NCBI GenBank assembly: GCA_021741075.1 | Contig: JAIOYO010000007.1 | Span: 1 to 64,000, forward strand | DNA length: 64,000 nt | From: Flavobacteriales bacterium | Lineage (GTDB): Bacteria > Bacteroidota > Bacteroidia > UBA10329 | Reading direction: 5' to 3' | In this document: piece after piece, positions 41,401 through 50,213 of the stretch | Layout of the letters: the number at the start of each line of letters is the position of its first letter | Position numbering within the stretch: the first letter of the stretch is position 1 | The notes under the pieces: generated by a model | Seen by the model: the letters and a program-made list of their open reading frames with translations, nothing else | Told to the model about the DNA's origin: nothing | The model's database searches: none | Made by a program: the position numbers and the translations under genes

Positions 41401-43868
41401 CCACGGTTTATACGGTTATTGGTGATGATGGCACCGGCTGTTTGGCAAGTGACACGGTAACGGTTGTAATAAGCCCACTACCTACAGCTTTTGCTGGATA
41501 TGACCAAAGCGTTTGTGCCGGAAGCAATGCTCAGTTAAACGCCACTGGTGGCGTCCTTTATTCTTGGTCGCCAGCCTCAGGGTTGAGCAACCCGAATATT
41601 CCGAATCCTGTTGTCACATTTTCGACAGATACCGTGACGTATACAGTAACCGTCACTGATTTGATTGGTTGCACAAGCTCGGATGTTGTAATGGTTTGGC
41701 AAGAGCCATTGCCAAATGCACAAGCCGGACCAGATACAACCATTTGTGCTGGCGAAACAGTCCAATTAATCTCGTCAGGAGGTCAAACGTATTCGTGGTT
41801 GCCAACTGCGGGATTGAATAATCCGAGCGTTCCAAATCCAGCGGCAACACCACTTAGTACAACTACTTACACAGTAACCGTTGGTCAACCATCAGGAAAC
41901 CTTGTTTACAACGGCAATTTCTCCGAAGGAAACATAGGGTTTAATAGCGATTACACCTTTTTCCCTATTAGTCCTGGCAATATGGGCGAAGCGAGATATA
42001 GCATTGTAACCAACGCCAATTCTGTACATGGCGCATTTCAAGGAACGGGTCATACAGGAAATATTCCAGTGGATAGTTTTATGGTCGTCAACGGAGCTGG
42101 AAGTCCTAATCAAAATGTTTGGTGTCAGACGGTATCTGTTAGTCCTAACACCGATTATTTCTTTGGGGCGTGGGTTAGCACTGTTGTGGCAAACAATCCA
42201 GCTATTTTGCAATTCTCAATAAACGGTCAAGTTCTCGGTTCGCCATTTAGCGCACCGTTTAACATTAATAGTTGGGTTCAGTTTTTTGAAACGTGGAACT
42301 CCGGAAGCAACACCTCGGCAACTATTTGTGTGGTCAATCAGAATACGACTCTTGGCGGAAACGATTTTGCGTTAGACGACATTAGTTTCAGTACGTTTTG
42401 CACAAACACAGCAGATGTTACGGTTACCGTCAATCCGCAACCAACAGCCAATGCAGGCCCTGATCAGTTTATCTGTATTGGAGAAACAACCCAATTGGCA
42501 GGATCTGGCGGTACTACGTATCAATGGGTTCCACCCATTGCACTTGCCGATCCGACCAATCCGACCACAGATGCGAATCCAATCATCACTAGCACCTACA
42601 CGCTTATTGTGCAAGATAATATTGGTTGCGAAGCAACAGACCAAATGACGCTGACGGTTAATCCCTTGCCACAGGCAAGTGCCGGACCAGACCATTCGAT
42701 TTGCATTGGAGAAAGTGTAGTGCTACTAGGTTCAGGAGGAACGGTTTATCAATGGTCTCCAGCTACAGATTTGGACAATCCGAATGCCCAACTTCCAATT
42801 TCGACACCATCAAATTCTATTACCTACACGGTAACCGTAACCGATAATAATCAATGTGTGAATACGGATCAAACAACGGTAACGGTCAATCTTCTTCCGA
42901 TAGTTGATGCTGGGTTGGACAGCCTGATTTGTGCTAATTCGACCATCGTTTTGCAAGCAAGCGGTGCGCACTCATACATTTGGAGTCCGCTGGTCGGATT
43001 AAGCGATCCGCAGAGTGCAAATCCAGAAGCTTCGCCACTTAGTGAAACAACTTACTATGTAACCGGAACGGATGTAAACGGATGTGTGAGTTCGGATTCT
43101 GTCAGTATCACCATCTTCTCCGTTTTCGCGGGTCCAGACAGCATTGTGTGTTTGAATGATAGCGTTTTGGCGTTTGTGAGCGATGGTGCTACCTTCAGTT
43201 GGACTCCAGTTGAAGGTGTGAGCGACCCGACTTCGGCTTCGCCTTACTTAAATCCAGAAGTGAGCACGCTATTTACGGTAACTGCTACAAGCGCATTCGG
43301 ATGTGAAGCTTCGGCCGATGTCAACATTGGCATCCTCACGTTGCCAATTGCTGGTTTTACAGCCGCTTTCGAACCTTCATGTGATGGTATCTATGCTGGA
43401 TTTGAGAACAATTCAGAAAACAGTGAGGCATATTATTGGTCGTTTGGTGATGGACTGACATCAGGCGAATTTGAACCAACACACACTTTTGCACCAGGTC
43501 AAGGAAGTGTTATTACCCTCATTACGTACAACAACGATAGTTTGTGTGTAGATACAATTGTGGTTGATTATTCAGGTCAATGGTTCGGCAACGATACTAT
43601 CGAAATCCAATACGCAACTGCATTTACTCCCAACTTTGATGGCATCAACGATTGCTTCAAACCCGGATTTGATGGTCGTTTTAGCGATTGTTATGACCTA
43701 CAGGTTTTCAACCGCTGGGGTGCGCTAATCTTTGAATCAACAGGCGGACAAGGTCATTGCTGGGATGGACGCACCAAAGGTGGAAAGCGCTGCGATGAAG
43801 GGACTTATTATTACATGGTATCTTTGAACGGTTATGAGAAACATGGGTACGTAACCATCATCTACTAA
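38433..43868 (+). CDS. giant secreted adhesin-like protein with Ig-like/PKD repeats and a T9SS type B C-terminal domain (twin A)
   Basis: The chosen start is GTG at 38433 (VKKLLFVLILIAFGAIKQTSA), giving a compact signal peptide; an in-frame TTG at 38409 is the alternative. The N-terminus THIVGGELVYQHLGGNQYAV...YRDC is the module found at the front of many gliding-motility-associated proteins. A PKD-like domain (SGFNIMWDFGDPTTT) follows near residue 325. About a dozen Ig-like repeats follow, of the pattern AGPDxxICxGExxQLxASGG...Y.WSPxxGLSxPxIxNPxAxP...TTYTVTVTDxxGCxxSD. Two larger modules starting NGDFEQGNTGF and NGNFSEGNIGF are nested inside repeats. The C-terminus (FTPNFDGINDCFKPGFDGRF... 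FNRWGALIFES...DEGTYYYMVSLNG) is the T9SS type B / gliding-motility C-terminal domain, predicting secretion through the type IX system and surface attachment. Its last ~796 residues are duplicated in the next gene. Confidence 0.9.
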   Translation: MKKLLFVLILIAFGAIKQTSATHIVGGELVYQHLGGNQYAVTLIIYRDCLSGQAAFDNPASIGVFRSNGTLVQTLSFSLDSVVTLQSTINSTCVTAPNNVCTEAGYYTNIVTLPPVVGGYTLSYQRCCRNAVIQNIQTPGDVGATYVATIPGSESSPNNSSPFWNNLPPLYVCANLPWQFNHSAFDADGDSLVYSLCTPYQGASTTAPQPSPPSTPPYVPILWEPPYGPTNMMGGTVPLTINPTTGQINATPNAQGTYVIGLCVREYRNGVLLGETARGIQVNVVNCQSPVAFPDDLNEILPNSFINCTEFVEFNASNSSGFNIMWDFGDPTTTLDQSNLQSPSWTYPGPGTYDLTLIVFNPTNPNDPLCTDTVIQQVTVQDTVIPDAGPDVSTCPGISVQIGTPAVQGWSYQWSPTTGLNNPNIAQPTASITQQITYTLTAIDAVGCSGSDAVTVSLLANAAANAGPDVQICPGATTQLQATGGVDYLWSPNQFIDDINIQNPNVNPQTTASYIVQVTNFDGCIGYDTVNVILNEPTMQVSGDVTICFGDTIQIQASGLISYSWSPVQNISNPNISNPQVWPSVSTIYYVNGVDQNSCDAVDSILVSVQPLPLVDAGEDTSICVGDCINLTATGGDTYSWFPTNGLSDANIGNPTACPTVTTTYVVTVTSNLQGGGQNLITNGDFEQGNTGFTTDYNLFVPNPPPPPNITWGEYVITDDLADIQISWSGLGDHTSGTGYFMVADGATTLGQSFWCQTVSVQPNTWYDFSAWFATVFVNPNSQVATLRFTVNGVPIGTDQDAPWPNNQWELFSSSWFSGASTTADICIEDVQTVGSGNDFAVDDIFFGAVGVGCSNIDTVTITVNPLPTVNAGADATLCLGQTVQLTATGADAYVWTPTTGLSASNISNPIAEPTVPTEYVVEGTDANGCINSDTVLVDVFTVDAIGDTIICFGDQAQIGVIGGISWTWTPTTGLSDPNAQFPTANPTATTVYTVIGDDGTGCLASDTVTVVISPLPTAFAGYDQSVCAGSNAQLNATGGVLYSWSPASGLSNPNIPNPVVTFSTDTVTYTVTVTDLIGCTSSDVVMVWQEPLPNAQAGPDTTICAGETVQLISSGGQTYSWLPTAGLNNPSVPNPAATPLSTTTYTVTVGQPSGNLVYNGNFSEGNIGFNSDYTFFPISPGNMGEARYSIVTNANSVHGAFQGTGHTGNIPVDSFMVVNGAGSPNQNVWCQTVSVSPNTDYFFGAWVSTVVANNPAILQFSINGQVLGSPFSAPFNINSWVQFFETWNSGSNTSATICVVNQNTTLGGNDFALDDISFSTFCTNTADVTVTVNPQPTANAGPDQFICIGETTQLAGSGGTTYQWVPPIALADPTNPTTDANPIITSTYTLIVQDNIGCEATDQMTLTVNPLPQASAGPDHSICIGESVVLLGSGGTVYQWSPATDLDNPNAQLPISTPSNSITYTVTVTDNNQCVNTDQTTVTVNLLPIVDAGLDSLICANSTIVLQASGAHSYIWSPLVGLSDPQSANPEASPLSETTYYVTGTDVNGCVSSDSVSITIFSVFAGPDSIVCLNDSVLAFVSDGATFSWTPVEGVSDPTSASPYLNPEVSTLFTVTATSAFGCEASADVNIGILTLPIAGFTAAFEPSCDGIYAGFENNSENSEAYYWSFGDGLTSGEFEPTHTFAPGQGSVITLITYNNDSLCVDTIVVDYSGQWFGNDTIEIQYATAFTPNFDGINDCFKPGFDGRFSDCYDLQVFNRWGALIFESTGGQGHCWDGRTKGGKRCDEGTYYYMVSLNGYEKHGYVTIIY
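41478..43868 (+). repeat. long duplicated segment, copy 1 (3' part of twin A)
   Basis: From the LPTAFAG... repeat to the stop codon (2391 nt), this segment aligns with 46810-49197 (2388 nt) over its whole length, with almost no length change. Protein identity appears to be roughly three quarters by eye, with many synonymous differences (compare the GTGHTGN... and PNTDYFFGAWVSTV blocks). Confidence 0.85.
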
Positions 43869-43878
43869 ATCAAAAGAA

Positions 43879-46800
43879 ATGCATACACGAAGTTTAAAGA
43901 ATTTACTATTTGTTATTCTGTTTTCGTGTGTGGCCAGCTTTTCGATAAGGGCTGAAAATGAGCCAAAATTTGTTGAAAACAAAGGGCAATTGCCTTCTCA
44001 GGTTACACACAAGTTGCGTGTTGCCAACTCGGATATTTATTTTGAGAAGGACAGACTCACCTTCAATATTTACGCTCCTCATTTGCTGGATCAGCACGAT
44101 CACGATCACCAACAAGTGTCAGAACTTTTAGGCCACGCATACTATATGCGATTTGTGGGCGCGAGCAATCAAGCTTCTGTTGAATCTGCAGGAAATCAAT
44201 ATCCTGATTACACCAATTACATCACGCCAAATTATTCTGTTAGTCACGTTGGTTCGTATGATCGTTTGCATTACAAAGGCATTTATCCGGGAATCGATAT
44301 TGCGTATTTCGGTAAGGATGGAAATTTGAAATATGATGTGATTGTTTCTGGAGGTGCTGATGCGAATGTGCTGAAGATGCAATACGATGGCGCAGCTGCA
44401 GTCTATCTCAAGAACGGGAAGTTGATTGTGGTCAATGCGTTCAACTCGGTTGAGGAAAGTATTCCATTGGCCTATCAGACCATCAACGGAGTTCAGAAAA
44501 AGGTTGAGTGCCACTATGTTTTGAATGGAACAACAGTGTCGTTTGAGTTCCCGAATGGATATGACGAAAGCAAGGAATTGGTCATCGATCCAACCTTGGT
44601 GTTCTCAAGCTACACTGGTTCAACGTCCAATAACTTTGGATTTACCGCCACTTATGATCAGAATGGCGCACTTTACGGTGGTGGTATTGACTTCGGATTG
44701 GGGTATCCTACCGTTCCCGGATCGTATTCAGTTGCATTCAATGGAGGTTCCATTGACATTGCTATTTCTAAGTTTTCGGCCAATGGAACTAGTCTCATTT
44801 ATTCCACTTATTTGGGCGGTAATAGTACCGAGGCACCACATAGTATGATTGTCAACAGCCAAGGTCAGTTGGTGATTCTTGGTAGCACGAGTTCAACCAA
44901 TTATCCAACCAGCGTTGGCGCTTACGACAACACTTTCAATGGTGGTACGGCAGTGAATTACGCAAGCAATGGTGTCAATTTTACGAATGGTTCAGACATT
45001 GTTTTATCTGTTTTAAGTGCTGATGGCTCGGCATTGATCGGTTCCACTTTTTTTGGGGGCTCGCTAAATGATGGAGTTAATAATGACGGAACGCTGAGTT
45101 ATAACTATGGTGATATTTTTAGAGGTGAAGTGGTAGTAGATGCAGCGGATAATATCTACATCACCTCAAGCACCGTTTCTACTGATTTTCCAACAACTTT
45201 AGGAACCATTGATCAAACTTTGGGAGGTACACAGGATGCTATTTGCGCAAAGTTCAATAGCAACGTTTCAAGCTTGCTTTGGAGTACGTATTTGGGCGGA
45301 AATGCTGCAGATGCTGGTTATTCCCTCAAACTAAATTCAAGTGGGGATATTTATTTCGTTGGCGGAACAGTTGGCCAAAGTTTTCCGATTGTAGGAAATA
45401 CACTTCACACCACCTACCAAGGTGGTTCGGTTGATGGCTACGTGGCACATATTTCCAATGATGGAAGTACACTCCTAGGAAGCACTTACATCGGTACCTC
45501 ATCTTACGATCAAGTTTATTTTGTGGAGGTAGACAACAACGATGACGTCTATCTCTATGGACAATCGCAAGGAAATTACCCAGTAACGGGCGGTGTTTAT
45601 TCCAACACAAACAGTAAGCAATTTATTCATAAATTATCTCCAGATTTATCTACCTCCGTATTTTCAACCGTATTTGGTAGTGGAAGTGCCGCAGTAAACA
45701 TTTCTCCAACCGCTTTTTTGGTTGATAACTGCCAACGAATTTTCATTTCGGGTTGGGGTGGAGGAACCAACAATAGTTGGAATAATCTAACTGGAAATAC
45801 GAATGGCATGGCCACTACTTCCGATGGTGAGCAGTTGACCACCGATGGAAGCGACTTTTATTTCATGGTGCTAGATGCGAATGCTTCTGCCTTACTCTAC
45901 GGCTCTTATTTTGGTGGAAATGGAGTGCAGGAACATGTGGATGGCGGTACCAGCCGATTCAATAAGGATGGTGTCATCCATCAAGCTGTTTGCGCAGGTT
46001 GTGGTGGTAGCAATGCTTTTCCAACTACGCCCGGAGTTGTGTCTAATATCAACGGAAACAGCTGTAATCTGGGCGTTATCAAGCTTGATTTAGGCGTGTC
46101 TACGGTTGATGTTGAAATTGATGGCTCTGCGCTGCCCACTCAGTGCTTACAGGTTCCTGCGACTATTTCGTTTCAAGCAGATGTGCTTATTGCGGATGAA
46201 TTTGAATGGTTTTTTGGAGATGGAGCTACATCAACAGATGCTAATCCAACTCATACTTATACCAGTCCGGGTACTTACGAAATTATCCTAGTTGGTAGAA
46301 ATCCGCTGTGTGATTTGTATGACACCTCTTCCGTTACCTTGGTTACAATTCTGCCAGCCGATACTGCCAATGCAGGATTAGATGTTCAAATCTGTCCTGG
46401 AGATTCGGTTCAGTTGCAAGGATTAGGAGGCGATTTTTACAGCTGGCTTCCAGTAACCGGACTGTCAGACCCTGCTATTTCGAACCCAATGGCAAGTCCG
46501 AGCATAACCACGCAATACGTTCTCAATGTCAGTACTTCGGATGGTTGTTCAAGCTCAGATATTGTCACAGTAACTGTTTTGAGCTCAACTTTCCAAGTTT
46601 CTGCTGATGAAACAATTTGCATAGGAGATACCACTCAAATTTCTGCTTCAGGTGGAACAACCTATTTGTGGACTCCGAATAGCGATATCAGCAATCCTAA
46701 TATCTCCAATCCGTTGGTTTTTCCAGCTTCTACACAAACGTATTATGCTGAAGGCACAGATTCAAACGGTTGCTTCGCATCGGATTCTGTTACCATTACC

Positions 46801-49197
46801 GTACAATCACTTCCAACCGCATTTGCAGGATTTGACCAAGGAGTTTGTGGCGGAGGTACAGCTCAACTCAACGCAACTGGCGGAGTGAGTTATGCCTGGT
46901 CACCACAGGCAGGATTGAGCAATCCGAACATATCCAACCCAGTAATCACTTTTTCTGCTGATACGGTTACATACTCGGTTATGGTGACAGATAATATCGG
47001 TTGTCAAGATTCAGATACGGTTACCGTTTGGCAAGAGCCATTGCCAGATGCGCTGGCTGGTCCTGATACAACTATTTGCTTTGGAGAAACAGTTCAGTTG
47101 ACATCATCAGGTGGGCAAACATATTCTTGGTTGCCAACTGCTGGTTTGAACAATCCAAATATTCAGAATCCAACGGCCACGCCACTCAACACAACTACTT
47201 ACACTGTAACCGTAGGTCAACCAACAGGAAACCTCGTGTTCAACGGAGATTTCTCGCAAGGAAATGTAGGTTTCAGCAGCGATTACAATTACGCCACACA
47301 ACTCAACCCAGCAGGACTGTACAGCGTTGTGACCAACGCCAACTCAGTTCATAATGCCTTCCAAGGAACGGGTCATACAGGCAATGCCCCGATGGACAGT
47401 TTCATGGTTGTGAACGGTGCAGGAGTTCCAAACCTAAACGTTTGGTGTCAGACAATCTCAGTTAGTCCGAACACTGATTACTTTTTTGGAGCATGGGTAA
47501 GTACGGTGGTTGCTAATAACCCAGCCATTCTTCAATTCTCCATTAATGGACAAGTGCTGGGATCACCGTTTTCAGCACCGTTCAATATCAACAACTGGGT
47601 TCAATTCTATCAAACATGGAACTCAGGCACGGCAACCACCGCCACCATCTGCGTGGTTAATCAGAACACAACCACAGGCGGAAACGATTTTGCGTTGGAT
47701 GATATCACCTTCAGTACGTTCTGCACTAATGCTGCAGAAGTGACCGTAACCGTGAATCCGCAGCCAATTGCCAATGCCGGTCCAGACCAATTCATCTGTA
47801 TTGGAGAAACCACGCAGATGGCTGGTTCGGGCGGAACAACTTATCAATGGGTTCCACCAATTGCATTGGCAGACCCTACTAATCCAACCACGGATGCCAA
47901 TCCAATCATCACCAGAACTTACACGCTCATTGTACAGGACAATATCGGTTGCGAGGCAACAGACAACATGACCTTGACCGTGAACCCGTTGCCACAGGCC
48001 AACGCGGGCCCAGACCACGTAGTTTGTGCAGGAGAAAGTGTCGTGCTTCAAGGTTCAGGTGGAATCACTTACATATGGAATCCTGCAATTTATTTAGATG
48101 ACGCTAACGCACAACTTCCAATTGCAACAGCAGCATCAACTACCACTTACACTTTAACAGTAACGGACAACAATCAATGTGTGAATACTGACCAGACCAC
48201 CGTAACGGTGAATCCAGTTCCAATTGTTGAAGCCGGCCCCGACAGCATGATTTGCGCTAATGCAAGTCTCATACTTCAAGCAAGCGGTGCAAATACATTT
48301 TTGTGGAGTCCGCTGGTTGGGTTGAGCGATCCGCAGAGCGCCAATCCAGAGGCATCGCCACTTCAGGAAACGACCTATTTAGTTACTGGAACGGATGCAA
48401 ACGGCTGTGTAGGTTCAGATTCCGTGAACATCTCCATCTTCGGAGTAGCAGCTAATTCTGGAGATTACATCCTCTGTTTGAATGATAGTGTTCAAGCACT
48501 GATTACAGGAGGCGCAACTTATAGCTGGTTGCCAACGGATGGTGTGAGCAACCCGAGTTCGGCCTCGCCATATTTAAGCCCACAAACAACTACGAATTAC
48601 CTTGTTTCTGTAACAAGCACGTTTGGATGTTTTGCAGAAACGGAAGTGACCGTACAGGTACTCACCTTGCCAATTGCTGGGTTTGTGACAACGTTTGATG
48701 CAAGTTGCGATGGCATCTTTGCCAGCTTCGATAACCTCTCTGCAAACGCGCAAACCTATTCGTGGAGTTTTGGAGACGGCACCACTTCAAACGAAAACGA
48801 GCCAACCCATACCTATGAAGTTGGCCCCGGAAACGTAATCTCACTTGTGGCTTACAATAACGATAGCCTTTGTGTTGATTCGCTCACCATCGACTATTCC
48901 AGTCAGTGGTTTGGGAATGATAGCATTGAGATTGAATACGCCAACATTTTTACTCCAAACTATGATGGTATTAACGATTGCTTTAAACCAGAATTTGATG
49001 GTCGATTTAGCGATTGCTACGAGCTGAAAGTGTTTAATCGTTGGGGCGCACTATTGTTTGAATCTGTAGCGGGTCAGAACCATTGTTGGGATGGTCGCAC
49101 AAAAGGTGGTCTTCTCGTGCCCGAAGGCACCTACTATTACATATCTATCGTGCGTGGCATAGATCATGCAGGATATGTGACAGTCGTCTATAAATAA
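43879..49197 (+). CDS. giant secreted DUF7948/SBBP and Ig-like repeat protein with a T9SS type B C-terminal domain (twin B)
   Basis: This 1772-residue protein has a signal peptide (LKNLLFVILFSCVASFSIRA). The N-terminal ~225 residues are the DUF7948 domain (FVENKGQLPSQVTHKL, SYDRLHYKGIYPGIDIAYFG). SBBP-type beta-propeller repeats follow to ~residue 700 (LIYSTYLGGNSTEAPHSM, LLWSTYLGGNAADAGYSLKL), with a CAGCGGSNAFPTTPGVV segment. A PKD domain follows (FEWFFGDGATSTDANPTHTY). Then Ig-like repeats as in the preceding gene include one nested NGDFSQGNVGF module (residues ~1116-1286). The C-terminal SIEIEYANIFTPNYDGINDC...VPEGTYYYISIVRG is the T9SS type B domain. It starts 10 nt after the stop of twin A, so both are likely one transcript. 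Confidence 0.9.
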   Translation: MHTRSLKNLLFVILFSCVASFSIRAENEPKFVENKGQLPSQVTHKLRVANSDIYFEKDRLTFNIYAPHLLDQHDHDHQQVSELLGHAYYMRFVGASNQASVESAGNQYPDYTNYITPNYSVSHVGSYDRLHYKGIYPGIDIAYFGKDGNLKYDVIVSGGADANVLKMQYDGAAAVYLKNGKLIVVNAFNSVEESIPLAYQTINGVQKKVECHYVLNGTTVSFEFPNGYDESKELVIDPTLVFSSYTGSTSNNFGFTATYDQNGALYGGGIDFGLGYPTVPGSYSVAFNGGSIDIAISKFSANGTSLIYSTYLGGNSTEAPHSMIVNSQGQLVILGSTSSTNYPTSVGAYDNTFNGGTAVNYASNGVNFTNGSDIVLSVLSADGSALIGSTFFGGSLNDGVNNDGTLSYNYGDIFRGEVVVDAADNIYITSSTVSTDFPTTLGTIDQTLGGTQDAICAKFNSNVSSLLWSTYLGGNAADAGYSLKLNSSGDIYFVGGTVGQSFPIVGNTLHTTYQGGSVDGYVAHISNDGSTLLGSTYIGTSSYDQVYFVEVDNNDDVYLYGQSQGNYPVTGGVYSNTNSKQFIHKLSPDLSTSVFSTVFGSGSAAVNISPTAFLVDNCQRIFISGWGGGTNNSWNNLTGNTNGMATTSDGEQLTTDGSDFYFMVLDANASALLYGSYFGGNGVQEHVDGGTSRFNKDGVIHQAVCAGCGGSNAFPTTPGVVSNINGNSCNLGVIKLDLGVSTVDVEIDGSALPTQCLQVPATISFQADVLIADEFEWFFGDGATSTDANPTHTYTSPGTYEIILVGRNPLCDLYDTSSVTLVTILPADTANAGLDVQICPGDSVQLQGLGGDFYSWLPVTGLSDPAISNPMASPSITTQYVLNVSTSDGCSSSDIVTVTVLSSTFQVSADETICIGDTTQISASGGTTYLWTPNSDISNPNISNPLVFPASTQTYYAEGTDSNGCFASDSVTITVQSLPTAFAGFDQGVCGGGTAQLNATGGVSYAWSPQAGLSNPNISNPVITFSADTVTYSVMVTDNIGCQDSDTVTVWQEPLPDALAGPDTTICFGETVQLTSSGGQTYSWLPTAGLNNPNIQNPTATPLNTTTYTVTVGQPTGNLVFNGDFSQGNVGFSSDYNYATQLNPAGLYSVVTNANSVHNAFQGTGHTGNAPMDSFMVVNGAGVPNLNVWCQTISVSPNTDYFFGAWVSTVVANNPAILQFSINGQVLGSPFSAPFNINNWVQFYQTWNSGTATTATICVVNQNTTTGGNDFALDDITFSTFCTNAAEVTVTVNPQPIANAGPDQFICIGETTQMAGSGGTTYQWVPPIALADPTNPTTDANPIITRTYTLIVQDNIGCEATDNMTLTVNPLPQANAGPDHVVCAGESVVLQGSGGITYIWNPAIYLDDANAQLPIATAASTTTYTLTVTDNNQCVNTDQTTVTVNPVPIVEAGPDSMICANASLILQASGANTFLWSPLVGLSDPQSANPEASPLQETTYLVTGTDANGCVGSDSVNISIFGVAANSGDYILCLNDSVQALITGGATYSWLPTDGVSNPSSASPYLSPQTTTNYLVSVTSTFGCFAETEVTVQVLTLPIAGFVTTFDASCDGIFASFDNLSANAQTYSWSFGDGTTSNENEPTHTYEVGPGNVISLVAYNNDSLCVDSLTIDYSSQWFGNDSIEIEYANIFTPNYDGINDCFKPEFDGRFSDCYELKVFNRWGALLFESVAGQNHCWDGRTKGGLLVPEGTYYYISIVRGIDHAGYVTVVYK
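46810..49197 (+). repeat. long duplicated segment, copy 2 (3' part of twin B)
   Basis: This is the partner of 41478-43868: same order of Ig-like repeats, the nested module and the T9SS domain, with nearly equal length. The two genes have unrelated N-terminal domains, so the shared block was joined to different front ends. Silent substitutions dominate over much of the alignment, arguing for an old duplication under selection rather than a recent copy. Confidence 0.85.
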
Positions 49198-49262
49198 TGA
49201 TTTCTTGCTCTTAAAGATTGTTTGGCATTGTATTAGAAATCACACATTCGATTCATAACTGA

Positions 49263-49341
49263 TGCACGAATGAACACAGATTTCTCTCGGATTAAAGGAA
49301 GTTCGTCCGTGAAATCGGTGGAAATCAGTGAATTTGTGGCC
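49263..49341. repeat. imperfect inverted repeat resembling a dispersed 'CACGAAT' element
   Basis: The left arm is CACGAATGAACACAGATTTC (49265-49284), continuing TCTCGGATT. The right arm, read as complement, gives CACAAATTCACTGATTTCCA, then CCGATT. The two arms pair imperfectly over ~28 nt and could fold as one long hairpin. Sequences of the type 'cacgaattaacacgaat...attcgtggaaattcgtg' are dispersed repeats in many bacterial genomes, in my recollection. The element overlaps the longest possible reading frame of the next gene. Confidence 0.45.
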
Positions 49342-49365
49342 AAAAACAGGTTTTTTGTAAATGTG

Positions 49366-50121
49366 ATGCCCAACTTTTATAGGATACATAAATCCATCGT
49401 GCCAATTTTGGCCACCATTATTTTTCTCCTTTTTCCTTTTTCAATCCTCGCTCAAAATGCGGATACAGCCAAGTTTGTATTGGGCAAAATTGAATATGCG
49501 CAGCATGCTGTCTTTGTGAAAATTCCAGAATCGTATGCCAACAAGAGCGACATGTATCTCCGAAAAGAGGCGTTAGATGCCTTTATTCTGATGCAAAAGA
49601 AGGCCAAGGTAGATGGCATTAGTTTGATAATTATTTCTGCTTGTCGCAACTTCAATCATCAAAAAAGTATTTGGGAAGCCAAGTGGAATGGAGCGCGCAA
49701 AGTAGGAGGGAAGGATTTGAGCCAAGCCATTCCGAACGGGGCCGAGCGTGCCAAAGAAATTCTGAAGTATAGCTCCATGCCTGGCACATCTCGCCATCAT
49801 TGGGGAACAGACATCGACATCAATTCTCTCAGTCCATCCTATTTTGAATCGGGAAAAGGAAAAAAGGAATACGAGTGGCTGCGCGATAATGCCTCCGAAT
49901 TTGGCTTTTGCCAAGTTTATTCAAAGAAAGGAGCAGACCGCAAGTATGGCTACGAAGAAGAAAAATGGCACTGGAGTTACACGCCAATTGCTTCACAATT
50001 CACACAATATTTCAAGAAAAACATGAGCGCAAAAGACATCAGCGGATTTGCCGGTTCGGATGCGCTCCCGTTTAGCGAAGTGCTGAAGTATGTGGATGGG
50101 ATTGCGGGAGATTGCCGTTGA
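49366..50121 (+). CDS. M15-family D-Ala-D-Ala carboxypeptidase-like protein (VanY/LdcB type)
   Basis: This protein has 251 residues from the ATG at 49366 (MPNFYRIHKSIVPILATIIF), chosen because it gives a clean signal peptide ending SILAQ. The in-frame ATG at 49270 lies inside a repeat element. The catalytic zinc-peptidase motifs are SRHHWGTDIDIN (His and Asp ligands) and EKWHWSY (catalytic Glu and His ligand), with upstream IISACRNFNHQKSIWEAKW. It trims peptidoglycan stem peptides in the periplasm. One further hydrophobic stretch is absent, so it is soluble or secreted. It precedes guaA by ~90 bp with no shared function evident. Confidence 0.88.
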   Translation: MPNFYRIHKSIVPILATIIFLLFPFSILAQNADTAKFVLGKIEYAQHAVFVKIPESYANKSDMYLRKEALDAFILMQKKAKVDGISLIIISACRNFNHQKSIWEAKWNGARKVGGKDLSQAIPNGAERAKEILKYSSMPGTSRHHWGTDIDINSLSPSYFESGKGKKEYEWLRDNASEFGFCQVYSKKGADRKYGYEEEKWHWSYTPIASQFTQYFKKNMSAKDISGFAGSDALPFSEVLKYVDGIAGDCR

Positions 50122-50164
50122 GCCTCTACCGTTAGTAACTGCCTTAATAATTCATGTATTCCAA

Positions 50165-50195
50165 TTGTAGCCCCCGAACACAAAAGGTAAATTCG
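50165..50195 (+). promoter_or_regulatory. candidate guaA promoter
   Basis: TTG (50165-50167), a 20-nt gap and TAAATTCG (50188-50195, one mismatch to TAnnTTTG) lie 18 nt before the guaA ATG. Moderate fit. Confidence 0.35.
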
Positions 50196-50213
50196 CAGTT
50201 CAAAATTTAGTTG

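Noticed and set aside
39000..49000. CRISPR-like or satellite repeats in the giant genes
   Set aside because: The repetition is protein-level (Ig-like units ~80-90 codons) with diverged DNA, not short identical repeats with spacers.
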